Shown: positions 40,546 through 54,308 of the stretch, piece by piece
Numbering within the stretch: the first letter of the stretch is position 1
Layout of the letters: every line of letters begins with the position of its first letter
Source of the DNA: Stieleria maiorica
GTDB taxonomy: Bacteria; Planctomycetota; Planctomycetia; Pirellulales; Pirellulaceae
Length of the DNA stretch: 64,000 nt
Direction: 5' to 3'
NCBI RefSeq assembly: GCF_008035925.1
Contig: NZ_CP036264.1
Location: forward strand, 1,523,409 to 1,587,408
Notes under the pieces: model-generated
The model's database searches: none
Told to the model about the DNA's origin: nothing
Seen by the model: only the letters and a program-made list of their open reading frames with translations
Made by a program: the position numbers and the translations under genes

Positions 40546-41298
40546 CTACACCGGTTCGACTTGCCAGTGATCCAATTCCATGGGAACACTGCGGCCGAAA
40601 ATGTTGATGATCACGGTGATTCGGCCGTTGGCTTCATCGACGGCATCGACATCACCTTCCTGGTTTTCAAAATTGCCTTCCTTGACGCGAACACGATCGC
40701 CGACCTTGAACGGAATCGCCGTCTTGATCGGGGCCTCTTCTTCGTCTTCGGCGATCGGTCGGTTGATGAACCGATCCACGTCCGCCGGGTCCATCGGCAT
40801 GGGTTTGCCCGCCGATCCGGTGAAGTCGCTGATTCCGCCGGTTTCACGGACCAGGAACCAGGTGTCATCGTTGATGGCCATCCGAGCCATGATGTAACCG
40901 GGCAAGAGCTTTCGCTTCGTGATTCGTTTTTTGCCGTCACGGGTGAACGTGGCGACATCTTCGCTGGGGACGACCACGTCGCCGAAGTATTCCTCCATGC
41001 CTTCCATTGCGATTTTCTTGCGCAACGCGTCGGCGATGGAATCTTCACGGTTGAACGCGACCTTCAGGATGTACCAGTCCATCTCGATTTCATCGGACGG
41101 CTGGTCGTCGTCGTCATCGTCGCTGTCCAGGAACACTTCGCCGGTGGATTCGCTGCCCGAATCGTCCGTTTCGGCCGCTTGCACGGCTTCGTTTTCTCCG
41201 GCACCCGCGTCCGCGGAATCGGTTTCCTCAAGCACTTCGCTGGACTCGTCAATCACTTCAGAGTCATCGGTGTTGGGGGATCGGGATTCGTCGGTCAT
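40546..41298 (-). CDS. nusG: Transcription antitermination factor NusG with acidic extension
   Basis: 250 residues, about 70 longer than E. coli NusG. Residues 1-75 are an acidic, Ser/Glu-rich low-complexity arm (for example DSDDDDDDQPSDEIEMD). The NGN domain follows (WYILKVAFNREDSIADAL, then LLPGYIMARMAINDDTWFLV), with a short insert before the KOW domain (FKVGDRVRVKEGNFENQEG, IFGRSVPMELDHWQVE). NusG binds the RNA polymerase clamp and couples transcription to Rho or ribosomes. It is flanked by secE and rplK in the conserved order. The acidic arm is likely disordered; its role is unknown. Confidence 0.97.
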   Translation of the reverse strand: MTDESRSPNTDDSEVIDESSEVLEETDSADAGAGENEAVQAAETDDSGSESTGEVFLDSDDDDDDQPSDEIEMDWYILKVAFNREDSIADALRKKIAMEGMEEYFGDVVVPSEDVATFTRDGKKRITKRKLLPGYIMARMAINDDTWFLVRETGGISDFTGSAGKPMPMDPADVDRFINRPIAEDEEEAPIKTAIPFKVGDRVRVKEGNFENQEGDVDAVDEANGRITVIINIFGRSVPMELDHWQVEPV

Positions 41299-41405
41299 TG
41301 GAGCACTGAAAACGGCTTGGGCGTGAATACGTCAGGAGTGGTGGGGGCGCGATCGGCGAGCGACAAGATCTCAAATCTACCAGCAAATCGATCCAGGGCA
41401 ATCGG

Positions 41406-41864
41406 TTAGGCCGTTGCCCACAAGGCATTGAAGAATGCTTGCCAAAACACGTCGAACAGGAACAGCGAGATGGCCAGGATCGCGATCGTGACGATCACGA
41501 CCACCGACGCCCGCTTGACCTCTTCGCGGCTCGGCCAAGTCACCTTCTTCATTTCCGCTTCGACGGCGATCAGAAAGTCGGCAAAGCGAGGCCAATTGAT
41601 CAGCCGATAGCCGATCCACAAGCCGGCCAGCAGGATGCCGGCGGGGATCCCGACGGCGATCGCCTTGTTGGCGGTGGAGCTGTCCAGCGTGGCGTAAAGA
41701 CGCCAGGCCCCGAGTGCTACGATCAACCAGATCGCCAGCACGGTCAGCTGGCGGACGATGCGTCCTTGGTTCGGTTTGTAAACGGAGGCGTGCAGTAGCT
41801 CGCTCGAAAGCGAACTGCCACTTGCGGCGGTGTTCGCTTTGCTCCCGGCGATGTCTCGAGACAC
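41406..41864 (-). CDS. secE: Preprotein translocase subunit SecE
   Basis: 152 residues with three predicted membrane helices (about 40-58, 68-86 and 118-140), as in enterobacterial SecE, and the conserved amphipathic segment EMKKVTWPSREEVKRAS before the last helix. SecE clamps SecY in the inner-membrane translocon. The N-terminal 30 residues are Ser/Ala-rich. It lies between tRNA-Trp and nusG in the standard order. Confidence 0.96.
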   Translation of the reverse strand: MSRDIAGSKANTAASGSSLSSELLHASVYKPNQGRIVRQLTVLAIWLIVALGAWRLYATLDSSTANKAIAVGIPAGILLAGLWIGYRLINWPRFADFLIAVEAEMKKVTWPSREEVKRASVVVIVTIAILAISLFLFDVFWQAFFNALWATA

Positions 41865-42021
41865 TCGATTGTCCTTACGTTCGAATCAGCCGGCTTTTTC
41901 AAAGGCCGGCTTCTGTTCAGCCAGTACAAGTCGGAGGAATGCAGTGCCCTCCGCGTCAAGCACATCGTACCGCCGCCCCGGGTCTTGGCACCAGAGCAGC
42001 GAGATGGGCGGAAAAATCAAG

Positions 42022-42094
42022 CAGGAGTGGAGGGACTTGAACCCGCAACCGCTGGTTTTGGAAACCAGTGCTCTGCCAATTGAGCTACACTCCT
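42022..42094 (-). tRNA. tRNA-Trp (CCA anticodon)
   Basis: 73 bases. Acceptor stem AGGAGTG/CACTCCT is perfect, D-arm GCTC...GAGC, anticodon arm CTGGT-TTCCAAA-ACCAG with anticodon CCA, T-loop TTCAAGT. The T-stem has one C/T mismatch. The discriminator is G and the 3' CCA is not encoded. It lies between tuf and secE. Confidence 0.97.
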
Positions 42095-42138
42095 TCGCTC
42101 GGTCCGAACCGGAATTCGGCTTCGCGTAGTTTAAAGCA

Positions 42139-42175
42139 GAGAACCAACGAACCGCTAGGTGATTCGTTGGTTCTC
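42139..42175 (-). terminator. Strong stem-loop between tuf and tRNA-Trp
   Basis: GAGAACCAACGAA and TTCGTTGGTTCTC form a perfect 13-bp stem around an 11-base loop, 57 bases past the tuf stop and 45 bases before tRNA-Trp. There is no T-run after it, so it may be an RNA processing or partial termination signal. Confidence 0.6.
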
Positions 42176-42231
42176 GCGATGTCTTTCTTCGAGATTGACG
42201 CCGGCGAGGGCGTCAAAGCGTCCCGCGGGGA

Positions 42232-43841
<1,610 letters not shown>

Positions 43842-43850
43842 GACGGGCAG

Positions 43851-43921
43851 AGCGGGTGAAGGGAATCGAACCCTCGTATTCAGCTTGGAAGGCTGCTGCA
43901 CTACCATTGTGCTACACCCGC
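43851..43921 (-). tRNA. tRNA-Gly (UCC anticodon)
   Basis: 71 bases. Acceptor GCGGGTG/CACCCGC, anticodon loop CTTCCAA with anticodon TCC, T-arm GAGGG-TTCGATT-CCCTT with a terminal G-T pair, discriminator T. It lies nine bases upstream of tRNA-Thr(GGU) in the transcript. Confidence 0.97.
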
Positions 43922-43982
43922 TTGATCGTGCCGGTGACACGAATCGCAAAATCGAGCCTCTCGATTTGCGATTATCTCTCTA

Positions 43983-44064
43983 TGGGGGCTATTGGATTCG
44001 AACCAATGTAGGCGTAGCCAGCGGATTTACAGTCCGCCCCCTTTAACCACTCGGGCAAACCCCC
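43983..44064 (-). tRNA. tRNA-Tyr (GUA anticodon)
   Basis: 82 bases with a long variable arm, as expected for class II tRNA-Tyr. Acceptor GGGGGTT/AGCCCCC, anticodon arm GCGGA-CTGTAAA-TCCGC with anticodon GTA, T-arm ATTGG-TTCGAAT-CCAAT, discriminator A. Confidence 0.98.
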
Positions 44065-44297
44065 TTTTTGTTTGTCGATCGTGTTGCTTAAGTCTTGCTG
44101 TCGGTCTCGTCGTGCAAATGGATCGGTAAATTCTCGGTCGGATCGTGTTTCGCCAGGAAGTGTGCCTTGTCAGGCCGTCGCTGGCAAGGTGGCTTGCCGG
44201 CCGGCCCGCGCGGTTGCACCACCTGAACCGTTTCGGACTCTCAGCACGCAGTCTCTCAGCCCGCAGTGGTGTCACCCGTTAGTGGTGGCCACGCCAA

Positions 44298-44370
44298 AGC
44301 CAGCGGAGGGATTCGAACCCACGACCGGCTGATTACAAATCAGCTGCTCTGCCAACTGAGCTACGCTGGC
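44298..44370 (-). tRNA. tRNA-Thr (UGU anticodon)
   Basis: 73 bases. Acceptor GCCAGCG/CGCTGGC, anticodon arm GCTGA-TTTGTAA-TCAGC with anticodon TGT, T-loop TTCGAAT, discriminator T. It is the first gene of the tRNA-tuf series. The T-stem has one T/T mismatch. A gap of 233 bases separates it from tRNA-Tyr. Confidence 0.97.
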
Positions 44371-44640
44371 GAATCGATCGCCCAATCGCCAGGATCATCG
44401 TCCCGGCACTGTCCTGCCCTCGGGGCCGCTGCAACGCAGCTTCCCTCGAGAGAGGGCAGAGTTTAGCAATCGATCGTTCTGGGGCAAGCCGGATTTGGGG
44501 TCTGGCGACCGCAAACCACCAGATCGCCGCCGGAACCTTCCAGCCGCCGGCCTCTGTGACAGCCGGTTGAACGCTCGGGTTCACCGCGTGAAGCACTGTT
44601 TCGGCGTTCCCCGCGGCCGATCATGAGGCAATTCGCGTTT

Positions 44641-45402
44641 TCAGCCGCCGAATTCGATCACATCGCGATCGGACGCCAAGCGGACCGGGATTTTTCGCCG
44701 CCGGAGCGCCTCGCTGACTTCCCGGAGCATCACATCGGGCTGCGGATCGACCGGGTTGACGTGGGTCAGGACCAGCTGTTGCGGCGCCGACGCGGCAGCA
44801 ATCCGCGCCACGCGGCTGCTGTAGGTGTGCCCTGTTTTGGTCGCCCACTGGGCTTTGGCGTCCGGAAAATAGCACTCGTGCATCATCAGATCCGCCCCCG
44901 AATTCCAGCGAATCGCCTCGCCGCTGTCGTCGCCCGTCGTGTCGGTCAAGTACAACAACCGTGTGCCGTCGTCCCAGCGGATTCGATAGCCGACCGATGC
45001 CCCGGGGTGTTGCTGGTGACGCCAGTCGATCGTGCAGTCGCCGATCGCAAACTGACGCAAATCGTCGATTTCTCGGAATTCCGCGTCGATCTGGACGGGG
45101 AACAACAATCGCGAAAACAAGTGCTGTTTGATCGCCGCCAGTTTCTCCTTTTCTCCCCAAATCCGCAGCCGATCGACGGGGCGTTGATGCAGAACGTCCA
45201 GCAAGAACGTCAGCCCGGCGACATGATCCAAGTGGGCGTGGCTGAGCAGAATGTCCAGCGTCGGCGTCCGAATCAGCTCCGTCAACCGAAACAGCCCCGT
45301 TCCCGCGTCGAGCACGATCCCGCTTTGCGGCAAGAAATAGCAGCTCGTGTGTCGATCCTCGTTGGGGTGATACCCGGCCGTTCCGAGGCAATGCAGTTGC
45401 AT
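44641..45402 (-). CDS. MBL-fold metallo-hydrolase (RNase Z-like)
   Basis: About 253 residues from ATG 45402 (MQLHCLGTAGYHPNED); an 18-residue in-frame extension upstream is less likely. The metal motif HAHLDH (SHAHLDHVAGL) and later ligands YLTDTTGDD and LTHVNP are those of the metallo-beta-lactamase fold in the RNase Z/phosphodiesterase branch. The short CLGTAGYHP start is typical. No exosite insertion for tRNA is obvious, so tRNA 3' processing is not certain; a phosphodiesterase or hydrolase role is equally possible. It is the last gene of a minus-strand run and lies near the tRNA cluster. Confidence 0.85.
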   Translation of the reverse strand: MQLHCLGTAGYHPNEDRHTSCYFLPQSGIVLDAGTGLFRLTELIRTPTLDILLSHAHLDHVAGLTFLLDVLHQRPVDRLRIWGEKEKLAAIKQHLFSRLLFPVQIDAEFREIDDLRQFAIGDCTIDWRHQQHPGASVGYRIRWDDGTRLLYLTDTTGDDSGEAIRWNSGADLMMHECYFPDAKAQWATKTGHTYSSRVARIAAASAPQQLVLTHVNPVDPQPDVMLREVSEALRRRKIPVRLASDRDVIEFGG

Positions 45403-45507
45403 GGTCGACGTTGCTGGCGAGCGGAGAAAGCGGTGAAGGCTGACCTGGAGCGACAATTGTAGTGCAAGCGGTGCCCGGTTTGCTATCGCTTGCCGTCAGG
45501 CTCGGAT

Positions 45508-45574
45508 GTACGACGTCCTTTCCAGGTCGTCGCGGCGAGTTCTACTCGCGACGGCCCGGAGGGGACCGTCGTAC
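45508..45574. repeat. REP-like inverted repeat (family C)
   Basis: GTACGACG at 45508 and CGTCGTAC ending 45574 bracket longer imperfect arms (TCCTTTCCAGGTCGTCGCG against CGCGACGGCCCGGAGGGGA). It belongs to the same family as 28747-28814 and lies between the SpoU methyltransferase and MBL genes. Confidence 0.8.
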
Positions 45575-45640
45575 TCGAGGGGCGCGGGTGGTTGTACGAC
45601 GTCGAAAGGCTGGAAGCCTATTCCACACCAACCCGGCTCG

Positions 45641-46468
45641 TTACACCTGTCGTGTCAACTCGTACAGCAAGATCGCGGCCGCCACCGAGACGTTCAGGCT
45701 GTCGACCAACTGCCCGCAACCCGAGGCGGTGGCCATCGGGATGGTCACCCGACGCGTCGCCGCCTGCTGCACCTCGGTCGGCAACCCTTGGGCCTCGTTC
45801 CCCATCACCAAAACCATCGGATCCGCATTCCGCGCGACCTGATCGATGGAGACGGCATCGGATGCCAGCGTCGAAGCCAGACTGACGACTCCACGACTTG
45901 CCAGTGTTCGCAGATCGTCGGCCGGTTGGTTCATCGCCAGCCAACGCATGCCCAGGACCGCCCCCATGCTGACTCGCATCGCTCGCCGAGAAAACGGGTC
46001 GACCGATCGGGGGTCGATCAGGACCTGGCGGATCCCCAACGCCGCAGCCGTACGCACCATTGAGCCCAAGTTCTCCATGTCCGTCGTCTGGACCAGCGCC
46101 AGTGACACCGGATCGTCGTGGAAGTCACTGATCGCGCCCGGAGGTTGACGATCGGCGCTGGCCAGAAAGCCGCGATGAAAATCGAACCCCGACAGCTGAC
46201 GCATCTGATCACGTGAAAGCACGTACACGGGCATTCGGCCGCCGAGCCCGCCGAGCACGCTGAGGTCGCGGCCGTCTTCGACCACCACCGATCGCAGCGG
46301 ATAATCGCTGGCGATCAACCGCTGTGTGATCAATTGCCCCTCGACGACAAAGTGAGACGAGTCGAACACGCGTCCGGTCGGGCGCCGTCTCAGGTTTCGA
46401 AAGTCAGCAAGACGCGGGTCGTCGATCGAATCGATCGTGACACATTCCAGCGGGCCGCGGTCGGTCAT
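45641..46468 (-). CDS. TrmH/SpoU-family RNA 2'-O-methyltransferase
   Basis: 275 residues. An N-terminal substrate-binding region (about 1-95) precedes the SPOUT knot domain with motif 1 DMENLGSMVRTAAALG, motif 2 VMGNEAQGLP and motif 3 IPMATASGCGQLVDSLNVSVAAA (read in parts: IPMA and DSLNVSVAAAILLYEL). The family methylates ribose 2'-OH in rRNA or tRNA with S-adenosylmethionine; which RNA is not decided. Its start overlaps the preceding gene by ATGA. Confidence 0.93.
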   Translation of the reverse strand: MTDRGPLECVTIDSIDDPRLADFRNLRRRPTGRVFDSSHFVVEGQLITQRLIASDYPLRSVVVEDGRDLSVLGGLGGRMPVYVLSRDQMRQLSGFDFHRGFLASADRQPPGAISDFHDDPVSLALVQTTDMENLGSMVRTAAALGIRQVLIDPRSVDPFSRRAMRVSMGAVLGMRWLAMNQPADDLRTLASRGVVSLASTLASDAVSIDQVARNADPMVLVMGNEAQGLPTEVQQAATRRVTIPMATASGCGQLVDSLNVSVAAAILLYELTRQV

Positions 46469-47412
46469 GGGGCAACCGTCAGCCGCTGCATCTTCGCCGG
46501 TCTGCCTTCGCTGGTCACCCAGACACGCCCCTGGTCATCGACCGCGATCGCTTCGACTTGTTTCAACATCGGCAACTCGACGATGCCCGGCATCTGTCGC
46601 AATCGCGTTTCCAGAGGAAGGCGTTCGGAGTAGGGAAAGTGATACGCCTGCAGGTAGTTGGCAATCCACAGGTCTCCCGTTTTCGCGCACAGATCCATGC
46701 CGGTCGCCAATGGGATCGCAAGCGTTTGAACTCGCTTGGCGTCCACCTGGATGACCGAGCCGTCCAGCTCGGATGATTCGCTCGCGTTGCCGCGTTTCGG
46801 CAGTGGGACCTCGAACATCGTTGCCATCAACGGCGATTTGGCCAGCAGCAGAATTCGCCGCCGTGGAACATCGACCGCCACGGATTCACAGTTCAGCGGA
46901 CCGCCCGGATAACGCACGACCAATTGCTGGAATGATGCAACCAGGGTTCTCGCGCGGGGGCTGGGTTCATCGAAAATGTACATCGAAACCGATTGGCGGC
47001 GGGAGTCGTTGTCACCCACATCGGCCACCAGCAGCCGTGGCCCGTCGTCGTCAAAGGAGGCCATGTCTTCCCAGTCGTGAGCCTTGACCCCACGCAGCGC
47101 CAAGCGTCCGCAATGCCGGCCGTTAACGGTAAAGGCGTACAGTCTGGCCTTGTCGCCGGAATCATTGTGGGACCAAACGCATTGGGGGTCGACGCCCGAA
47201 AACGCCAGTCCGCTGCTTTCGGTCAGCGTCGGGGAGTCCAGTTCCAGTGCGATCTGACCCGCCAAGACCGGCTTGTTCTTCGGTTCCCAAGCTCCGGCAT
47301 TAGTCGCGGCGCCGTTTGCCACAGCGGCGATCAGTCCAAGCCACAATGTTCCATTGCAGATCGTCACCGAGAGGTGGTGGGTGAATCCATTTGTTGTCAT
47401 TGCCATGCTCAC
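46465..47412 (-). CDS. Exported propeller-like protein, unknown function
   Basis: 315 residues. A hydrophobic stretch (GTLWLGLIAAVANGAA) suggests a signal peptide or anchor; alternative starts exist among the three early Met codons. The body has propeller-like repeats: ESSGLAFSG, CVWSHNDSGDKARLYAF, DWEDMASF, LLVADVGDN, NCESVAVD and EAIAVDDQGRVWVTSEG. This HNDSG/DVGDN pattern resembles periplasmic phytase-like or SdiA-regulated propellers. No catalytic role can be assigned. It overlaps the SpoU methyltransferase gene by four bases and follows the DapA-like gene by 58 bases. Confidence 0.75.
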   Translation of the reverse strand: MSMAMTTNGFTHHLSVTICNGTLWLGLIAAVANGAATNAGAWEPKNKPVLAGQIALELDSPTLTESSGLAFSGVDPQCVWSHNDSGDKARLYAFTVNGRHCGRLALRGVKAHDWEDMASFDDDGPRLLVADVGDNDSRRQSVSMYIFDEPSPRARTLVASFQQLVVRYPGGPLNCESVAVDVPRRRILLLAKSPLMATMFEVPLPKRGNASESSELDGSVIQVDAKRVQTLAIPLATGMDLCAKTGDLWIANYLQAYHFPYSERLPLETRLRQMPGIVELPMLKQVEAIAVDDQGRVWVTSEGRPAKMQRLTVAP

Positions 47413-47470
47413 ACTGCCATCGAATGCGATTCCGCCAGTTGAGATGAAACTTCCGTCGAGTGTGATGTGG

Positions 47471-48451
47471 TCAGTGTGTCTTCAGTTGCGACATCACCTG
47501 ATGCACGATTTTTTCGATCACTAAATTGGACACGCCGGGTGTCGGCGCGTCGACGAACTCGTTCAGTAAATCATCGATCTGCAGCTGAGCCGCTGCAATG
47601 GCGTCACGTTGCCGCTCGGAAATCGGGACGCGTCCCGGGCCGAGGTCCCAGCCACGCGATCGGGCGCCCGCACGAAACCCTTCGGGGAATTCGCCGATGG
47701 AGAGCATGGCGTCGAATAGCGGCAGCAACTGGTATTGCAACTTCATCGCTTGTTCGATGTCCCCGGCGACCACGCTGCGGTGGATCGCACGGGTCAATTC
47801 GGGAACGACGCCGCTGGTCGCGTTGGTTCCGCCGTTGGCGCCGGCCACCAGCATCGGCACCAACGCCGCATCCCAACCGGTGAGAAAACAAAAGTCTTCG
47901 CGCAGGGGGCGGATCTGCGAAATCATCCGCATCATGTTCGGCAGGTCACCCGAGCTGTCTTTGATGCCGACGACACGCGGGCATTCCGACGCCAGCCGCA
48001 CGACGGTTTCGACGGAAATCGGCGAGGCGAATTGGGGGATGTTGTACAGCGTGACGTCGACCGAGACGGCATCGGCGATTTCACGGAAATACGCGTACAC
48101 GCCTTGGTCGGAAAGCCGGTAATAAAACGGGGCCACGATCGCGACTGCCCGCACACCCATCGCGCCATACGCCTCACACGCCGCAATCGTCTCCTTGGAA
48201 TTGGCTTCGGCCGCACCGGCCAAGACCGGCACTCGGCCGTCGGTCTGGTCCACCACGACCTCGACGATTCGCCGGCGTTCCTCGGCGGTAAACCGGATGA
48301 ATTCCCCCGTGCTGCCGTTGGGGTACAAGCCGTCGACGCCTTTCTCGATCAACCAATCCACGTACCGACGCAGCGTGTCTTCGTCCACACGACCGTCACG
48401 ATCGACAGGCGTGATGTTGGGGGTCAGGATTCCAGAGATCGGTTTGGGCAT
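47471..48451 (-). CDS. DapA-family aldolase (dihydrodipicolinate synthase / N-acetylneuraminate lyase type)
   Basis: 326 residues from ATG 48451 ([20 protein letters not shown]); a TTG 66 bases upstream would add 22 residues. TIM-barrel motifs: GSTGE (46-50), Tyr136 in LYNIP, and the Schiff-base Lys164 in [10 protein letters not shown]. The family condenses or cleaves pyruvate with an aldehyde. Because it sits in a catabolic-looking planctomycete gene set rather than near lysine genes, a sugar-acid or sialic-acid type lyase is more likely than lysine biosynthesis, though dapF lies 8 kb away. The C-terminal 20 residues are slightly extended. Confidence 0.9.
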   Translation of the reverse strand: MPKPISGILTPNITPVDRDGRVDEDTLRRYVDWLIEKGVDGLYPNGSTGEFIRFTAEERRRIVEVVVDQTDGRVPVLAGAAEANSKETIAACEAYGAMGVRAVAIVAPFYYRLSDQGVYAYFREIADAVSVDVTLYNIPQFASPISVETVVRLASECPRVVGIKDSSGDLPNMMRMISQIRPLREDFCFLTGWDAALVPMLVAGANGGTNATSGVVPELTRAIHRSVVAGDIEQAMKLQYQLLPLFDAMLSIGEFPEGFRAGARSRGWDLGPGRVPISERQRDAIAAAQLQIDDLLNEFVDAPTPGVSNLVIEKIVHQVMSQLKTH

Positions 48452-48550
48452 CGAAAAATGGTCGGATTCGAGGGGCAAAGGTGACGGATCGAGATGGTTT
48501 TCGAAAGAATAGTTCAACGCTAGCCGGGGGTGAACGAATCTTGGGGCATC

Positions 48551-49957
48551 CTACGCCAGGATCTCCCGCACCACGCGTGCCGGTTCGACACCGGTGAGCC
48601 GTTGATCGAGACCCTGGAACTTGACGCTCAATCGGGTGTGGTCGAACCCCAGCAGGTTCAGGATCGTCGCGTGAAGGTCGCGGACATGCACGCGATCGCG
48701 GGTGACGTTGAATCCGAAATCGTCGCTCTCCCCGAGTGTCGTCCCGGGACGCATCCCGCCGCCGGCCATCCACATCGTGAATGCGTTGGGATGGTGGTCG
48801 CGGCCGTCATTGCCGCCGCCTTGGACCATCGGCGTGCGTCCGAATTCGCCGCCCCAAATCACCAGCGTCTCGTCCAACATTCCACGCCGCTTTAAGTCCT
48901 GGACCAGCGCCGCACAGGCCTGGTCGGTGTCTCGGCAATTGGTTTTCAAGCCGCCGACCAGATTGCCGTGTTGGTCCCACGCTTCATGGAACAGCTGCAC
49001 AAATCTCACCCCACGTTCGACCAACCGGCGCGCCAACAAACAGTTCTTGGCAAACGAAGGTTTGTCGGGGTCGGCGCCGTACAGGTCCAGCGTTTGCCGG
49101 GTCTCGGATCGAATGTCCATCAATTCCGGCGCCGACGACTGCATGCGGTAAGCCATCTCGAACGAATTGATCCGCGTCGCAATCTCCGGATCGCCGGTCA
49201 CCGACAAACGTTGCTCATTGAGCTGTGTGATCGCGTCGAGTGCGTCACGCTGGGCCCGCGAATCCACGCCCGGCGGGTTGGACAGATACAGCACCGGATC
49301 ACCGACGCTGCGGAGCTGGACACCGGAGTACACGGTCGGCAAGAATCCGCTGCCCCAATTGCTGTTGCCGCCGCTGGGGCCTTTGCTGCCGCTGCTGAAC
49401 ACGACGAATCCCGGCAAGTCTTTCGACTCGCTGCCCAATCCGTACAACGTCCACGATCCCAGGCTGGGTTTGCCGAACAACTGGGATCCGGTGTTCATCA
49501 TGATTTGCGCCGGCGCGTGGTTGAACGCGTCGGTCGTCATCGATTTGACGATCGTCAAGTCATCGGCGACCTTGGCCGTGTGCGGCAAGATCTCGCTGAT
49601 TTCCGCTCCACACTGGCCGTGACGGGCGAATTTGAATTTCGGCCCCAATAACTTTGAATTCGGATCGATGAACGCCGCACGATAACCATCCAGCAATTCT
49701 GCCGGCGGCAACGTGCCATCGAACTTGGCCAACTGGGGCTTGTGATCGAACAGTTCTAAATGGCTGGGCGCGCCGGCCATGAACAGAAAGATCACGTTCT
49801 TGACTTTGGCCGGAAAGTGCGGCGCGCGGACCGCCAGCGGGTCGCCCGGCGACGTTGCCGTCGATTGGTCGGCCATCAACTGCGCCGCCGCGATCGCTCC
49901 CAGGCCGACGCCGCAATCTCGCAAGAACCAGCGCCGTGATCGATTCAAAGGGTTCAT
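48551..49957 (-). CDS. DUF1501 (sulfatase-like fold) protein, Tat-exported
   Basis: 468 residues. The N-terminus is a twin-arginine signal (SRRWFLRDCGVGLGAIAAA). The body matches DUF1501 in planctomycetes: NVIFLFMAGAPSHLELFDHKP near the start, MTTDAFNHAPAQI, LVERGVRFVQLFHEAWDQHG, and WGGEFGRTPMVQGGGNDGRDHHP near the end, which resemble alkaline phosphatase/sulfatase metal motifs. Family function is not established. It starts three bases after the stop of the PSD1 gene, the pairing seen in many planctomycete genomes. Confidence 0.95.
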   Translation of the reverse strand: MNPLNRSRRWFLRDCGVGLGAIAAAQLMADQSTATSPGDPLAVRAPHFPAKVKNVIFLFMAGAPSHLELFDHKPQLAKFDGTLPPAELLDGYRAAFIDPNSKLLGPKFKFARHGQCGAEISEILPHTAKVADDLTIVKSMTTDAFNHAPAQIMMNTGSQLFGKPSLGSWTLYGLGSESKDLPGFVVFSSGSKGPSGGNSNWGSGFLPTVYSGVQLRSVGDPVLYLSNPPGVDSRAQRDALDAITQLNEQRLSVTGDPEIATRINSFEMAYRMQSSAPELMDIRSETRQTLDLYGADPDKPSFAKNCLLARRLVERGVRFVQLFHEAWDQHGNLVGGLKTNCRDTDQACAALVQDLKRRGMLDETLVIWGGEFGRTPMVQGGGNDGRDHHPNAFTMWMAGGGMRPGTTLGESDDFGFNVTRDRVHVRDLHATILNLLGFDHTRLSVKFQGLDQRLTGVEPARVVREILA

Positions 49958-49960
49958 CTT

Positions 49961-53062
<3,102 letters not shown>

Positions 53063-53141
53063 GGGCGGGGGTGTGTTGGGGAGGGAGGAAGGGACTGTAT
53101 TGTAACAGCCCAAGCCCATGTGGCGAGGTTTGATCGATCGG

Positions 53142-53234
53142 ATGCCAGCCCGTCGCGTCAGCAAGGGGCACGGTGTTGACGTGGCGGGGGGCGTACACCG
53201 CGGGGTGCCGGTCGCTCACGCGTCCCGCTGGCAT
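53142..53234. repeat. REP-like inverted repeat (family F)
   Basis: ATGCCAGCCCGTCGCGTCAG at 53142 is mirrored imperfectly by CACGCGTCCCGCTGGCAT ending 53234, around a GC-rich core with GGTGT words. It occupies the divergent space between the PSD1 and 2-hydroxyacid dehydrogenase genes and can be read through as a false N-terminal extension of either. Confidence 0.8.
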
Positions 53235-53324
53235 GGCTCGTACCAAACCGGTGACGGATTGAGCAGACGTGCCCGGTCGTGGATACTCGTCGTGCAATCC
53301 ACTGCACCTCCACGGAACCGCCCC

Positions 53325-54308
53325 ATGCGAATCGTTCTTTGTTACCCCGTCGGCCAGAAACACATCGACCAGATTCAAGCCGCTGCGCCGGACTATGAAG
53401 TGGTCAATGCCGGCCAGGAACGCATCGACGAGTTGCTGCCGACGGCGGAGATCTTCATCGGGCACGCCAAAGTTCCCGTCAACTGGGACCGCGTGCTCGA
53501 GGCCGGCAAGTTGCGTTGGATTCAGTCCTCCGCGGCCGGGCTGGACCACTGTTTGGTGCCCGGCGTGATCGAAAACGACGCCATCGTCGTCAGCAGCGCG
53601 TCGGGGCTGTTCGCCCCCCAGGTCGCCGAGCAGACGTTTTCGTTACTGTTCGGGGTGATCCGCCGCGCCCCGTTGTTTTTTCGCGCCGAAGCACGGCGTG
53701 AATTTGTCCGCTTGCCCACCGATGATCTGCGTGGCAAAACGGTCGGGATCGTCGGCCTAGGTGGCAACGGTCGCTTCCTGGCCCGTGTGCTGGCACCTTG
53801 GGACGTGCGTCTGGTTGCCACCGATTACTACCCGGTCGATTGCCCACCGGAGGTTTCCCAGCTGTGGCCGGCCGACCAACTGGATCGGCTGTTGGCCGAA
53901 AGCGATGTGGTGATCTTGACGCTGCCGCTGAACGCCGGAACCAAGGGTGTGTTTGATGCCGAGCGGTTCGCGAAAATGAAACGCGGTTCGTACTTGATCA
54001 ACGTCGCGCGGGGATCGGTGGTTCAGGAACAGGCCTTGTGCGACGCATTGGCCAGCGGTCATTTGGCCGGCGCAGGATTGGACGTGACGGAGGTGGAACC
54101 GTTGCCGCCTGAGAGCAAGCTGTGGGACGACCCCAAGGTCATGATCTCGCCGCATGTCGGAGCGCAGTCCCATCGCCGCGTCGACGACTCGACCGCTCTG
54201 GCGGTCATCAATCTGAAACGCTATCAGGCGGGAGAACCCGTTTACAACCGTGTCGACAAACGTTTGGGGTTTCCCCATCCGTCGGCGGTCTACCGTGGGC
54301 AAGCATGA
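53325..54308 (+). CDS. D-2-hydroxyacid dehydrogenase
   Basis: 327 residues from ATG 53325. The NAD-binding motif is GIVGLGGNGRFLA (141-153) with D167 (ATD) at the end of strand 2, indicating NAD. Catalytic residues follow the family pattern: Arg229 in NVARGS, Glu near 256-258 in TEVEPL, His277 in SPHVGAQ. The family reduces 2-keto acids or oxidises D-2-hydroxyacids (glyoxylate, hydroxypyruvate, phosphoglycerate); the substrate is not clear. ATG of a small gene overlaps the stop (ATGA). Confidence 0.93.
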   Translation: MRIVLCYPVGQKHIDQIQAAAPDYEVVNAGQERIDELLPTAEIFIGHAKVPVNWDRVLEAGKLRWIQSSAAGLDHCLVPGVIENDAIVVSSASGLFAPQVAEQTFSLLFGVIRRAPLFFRAEARREFVRLPTDDLRGKTVGIVGLGGNGRFLARVLAPWDVRLVATDYYPVDCPPEVSQLWPADQLDRLLAESDVVILTLPLNAGTKGVFDAERFAKMKRGSYLINVARGSVVQEQALCDALASGHLAGAGLDVTEVEPLPPESKLWDDPKVMISPHVGAQSHRRVDDSTALAVINLKRYQAGEPVYNRVDKRLGFPHPSAVYRGQA

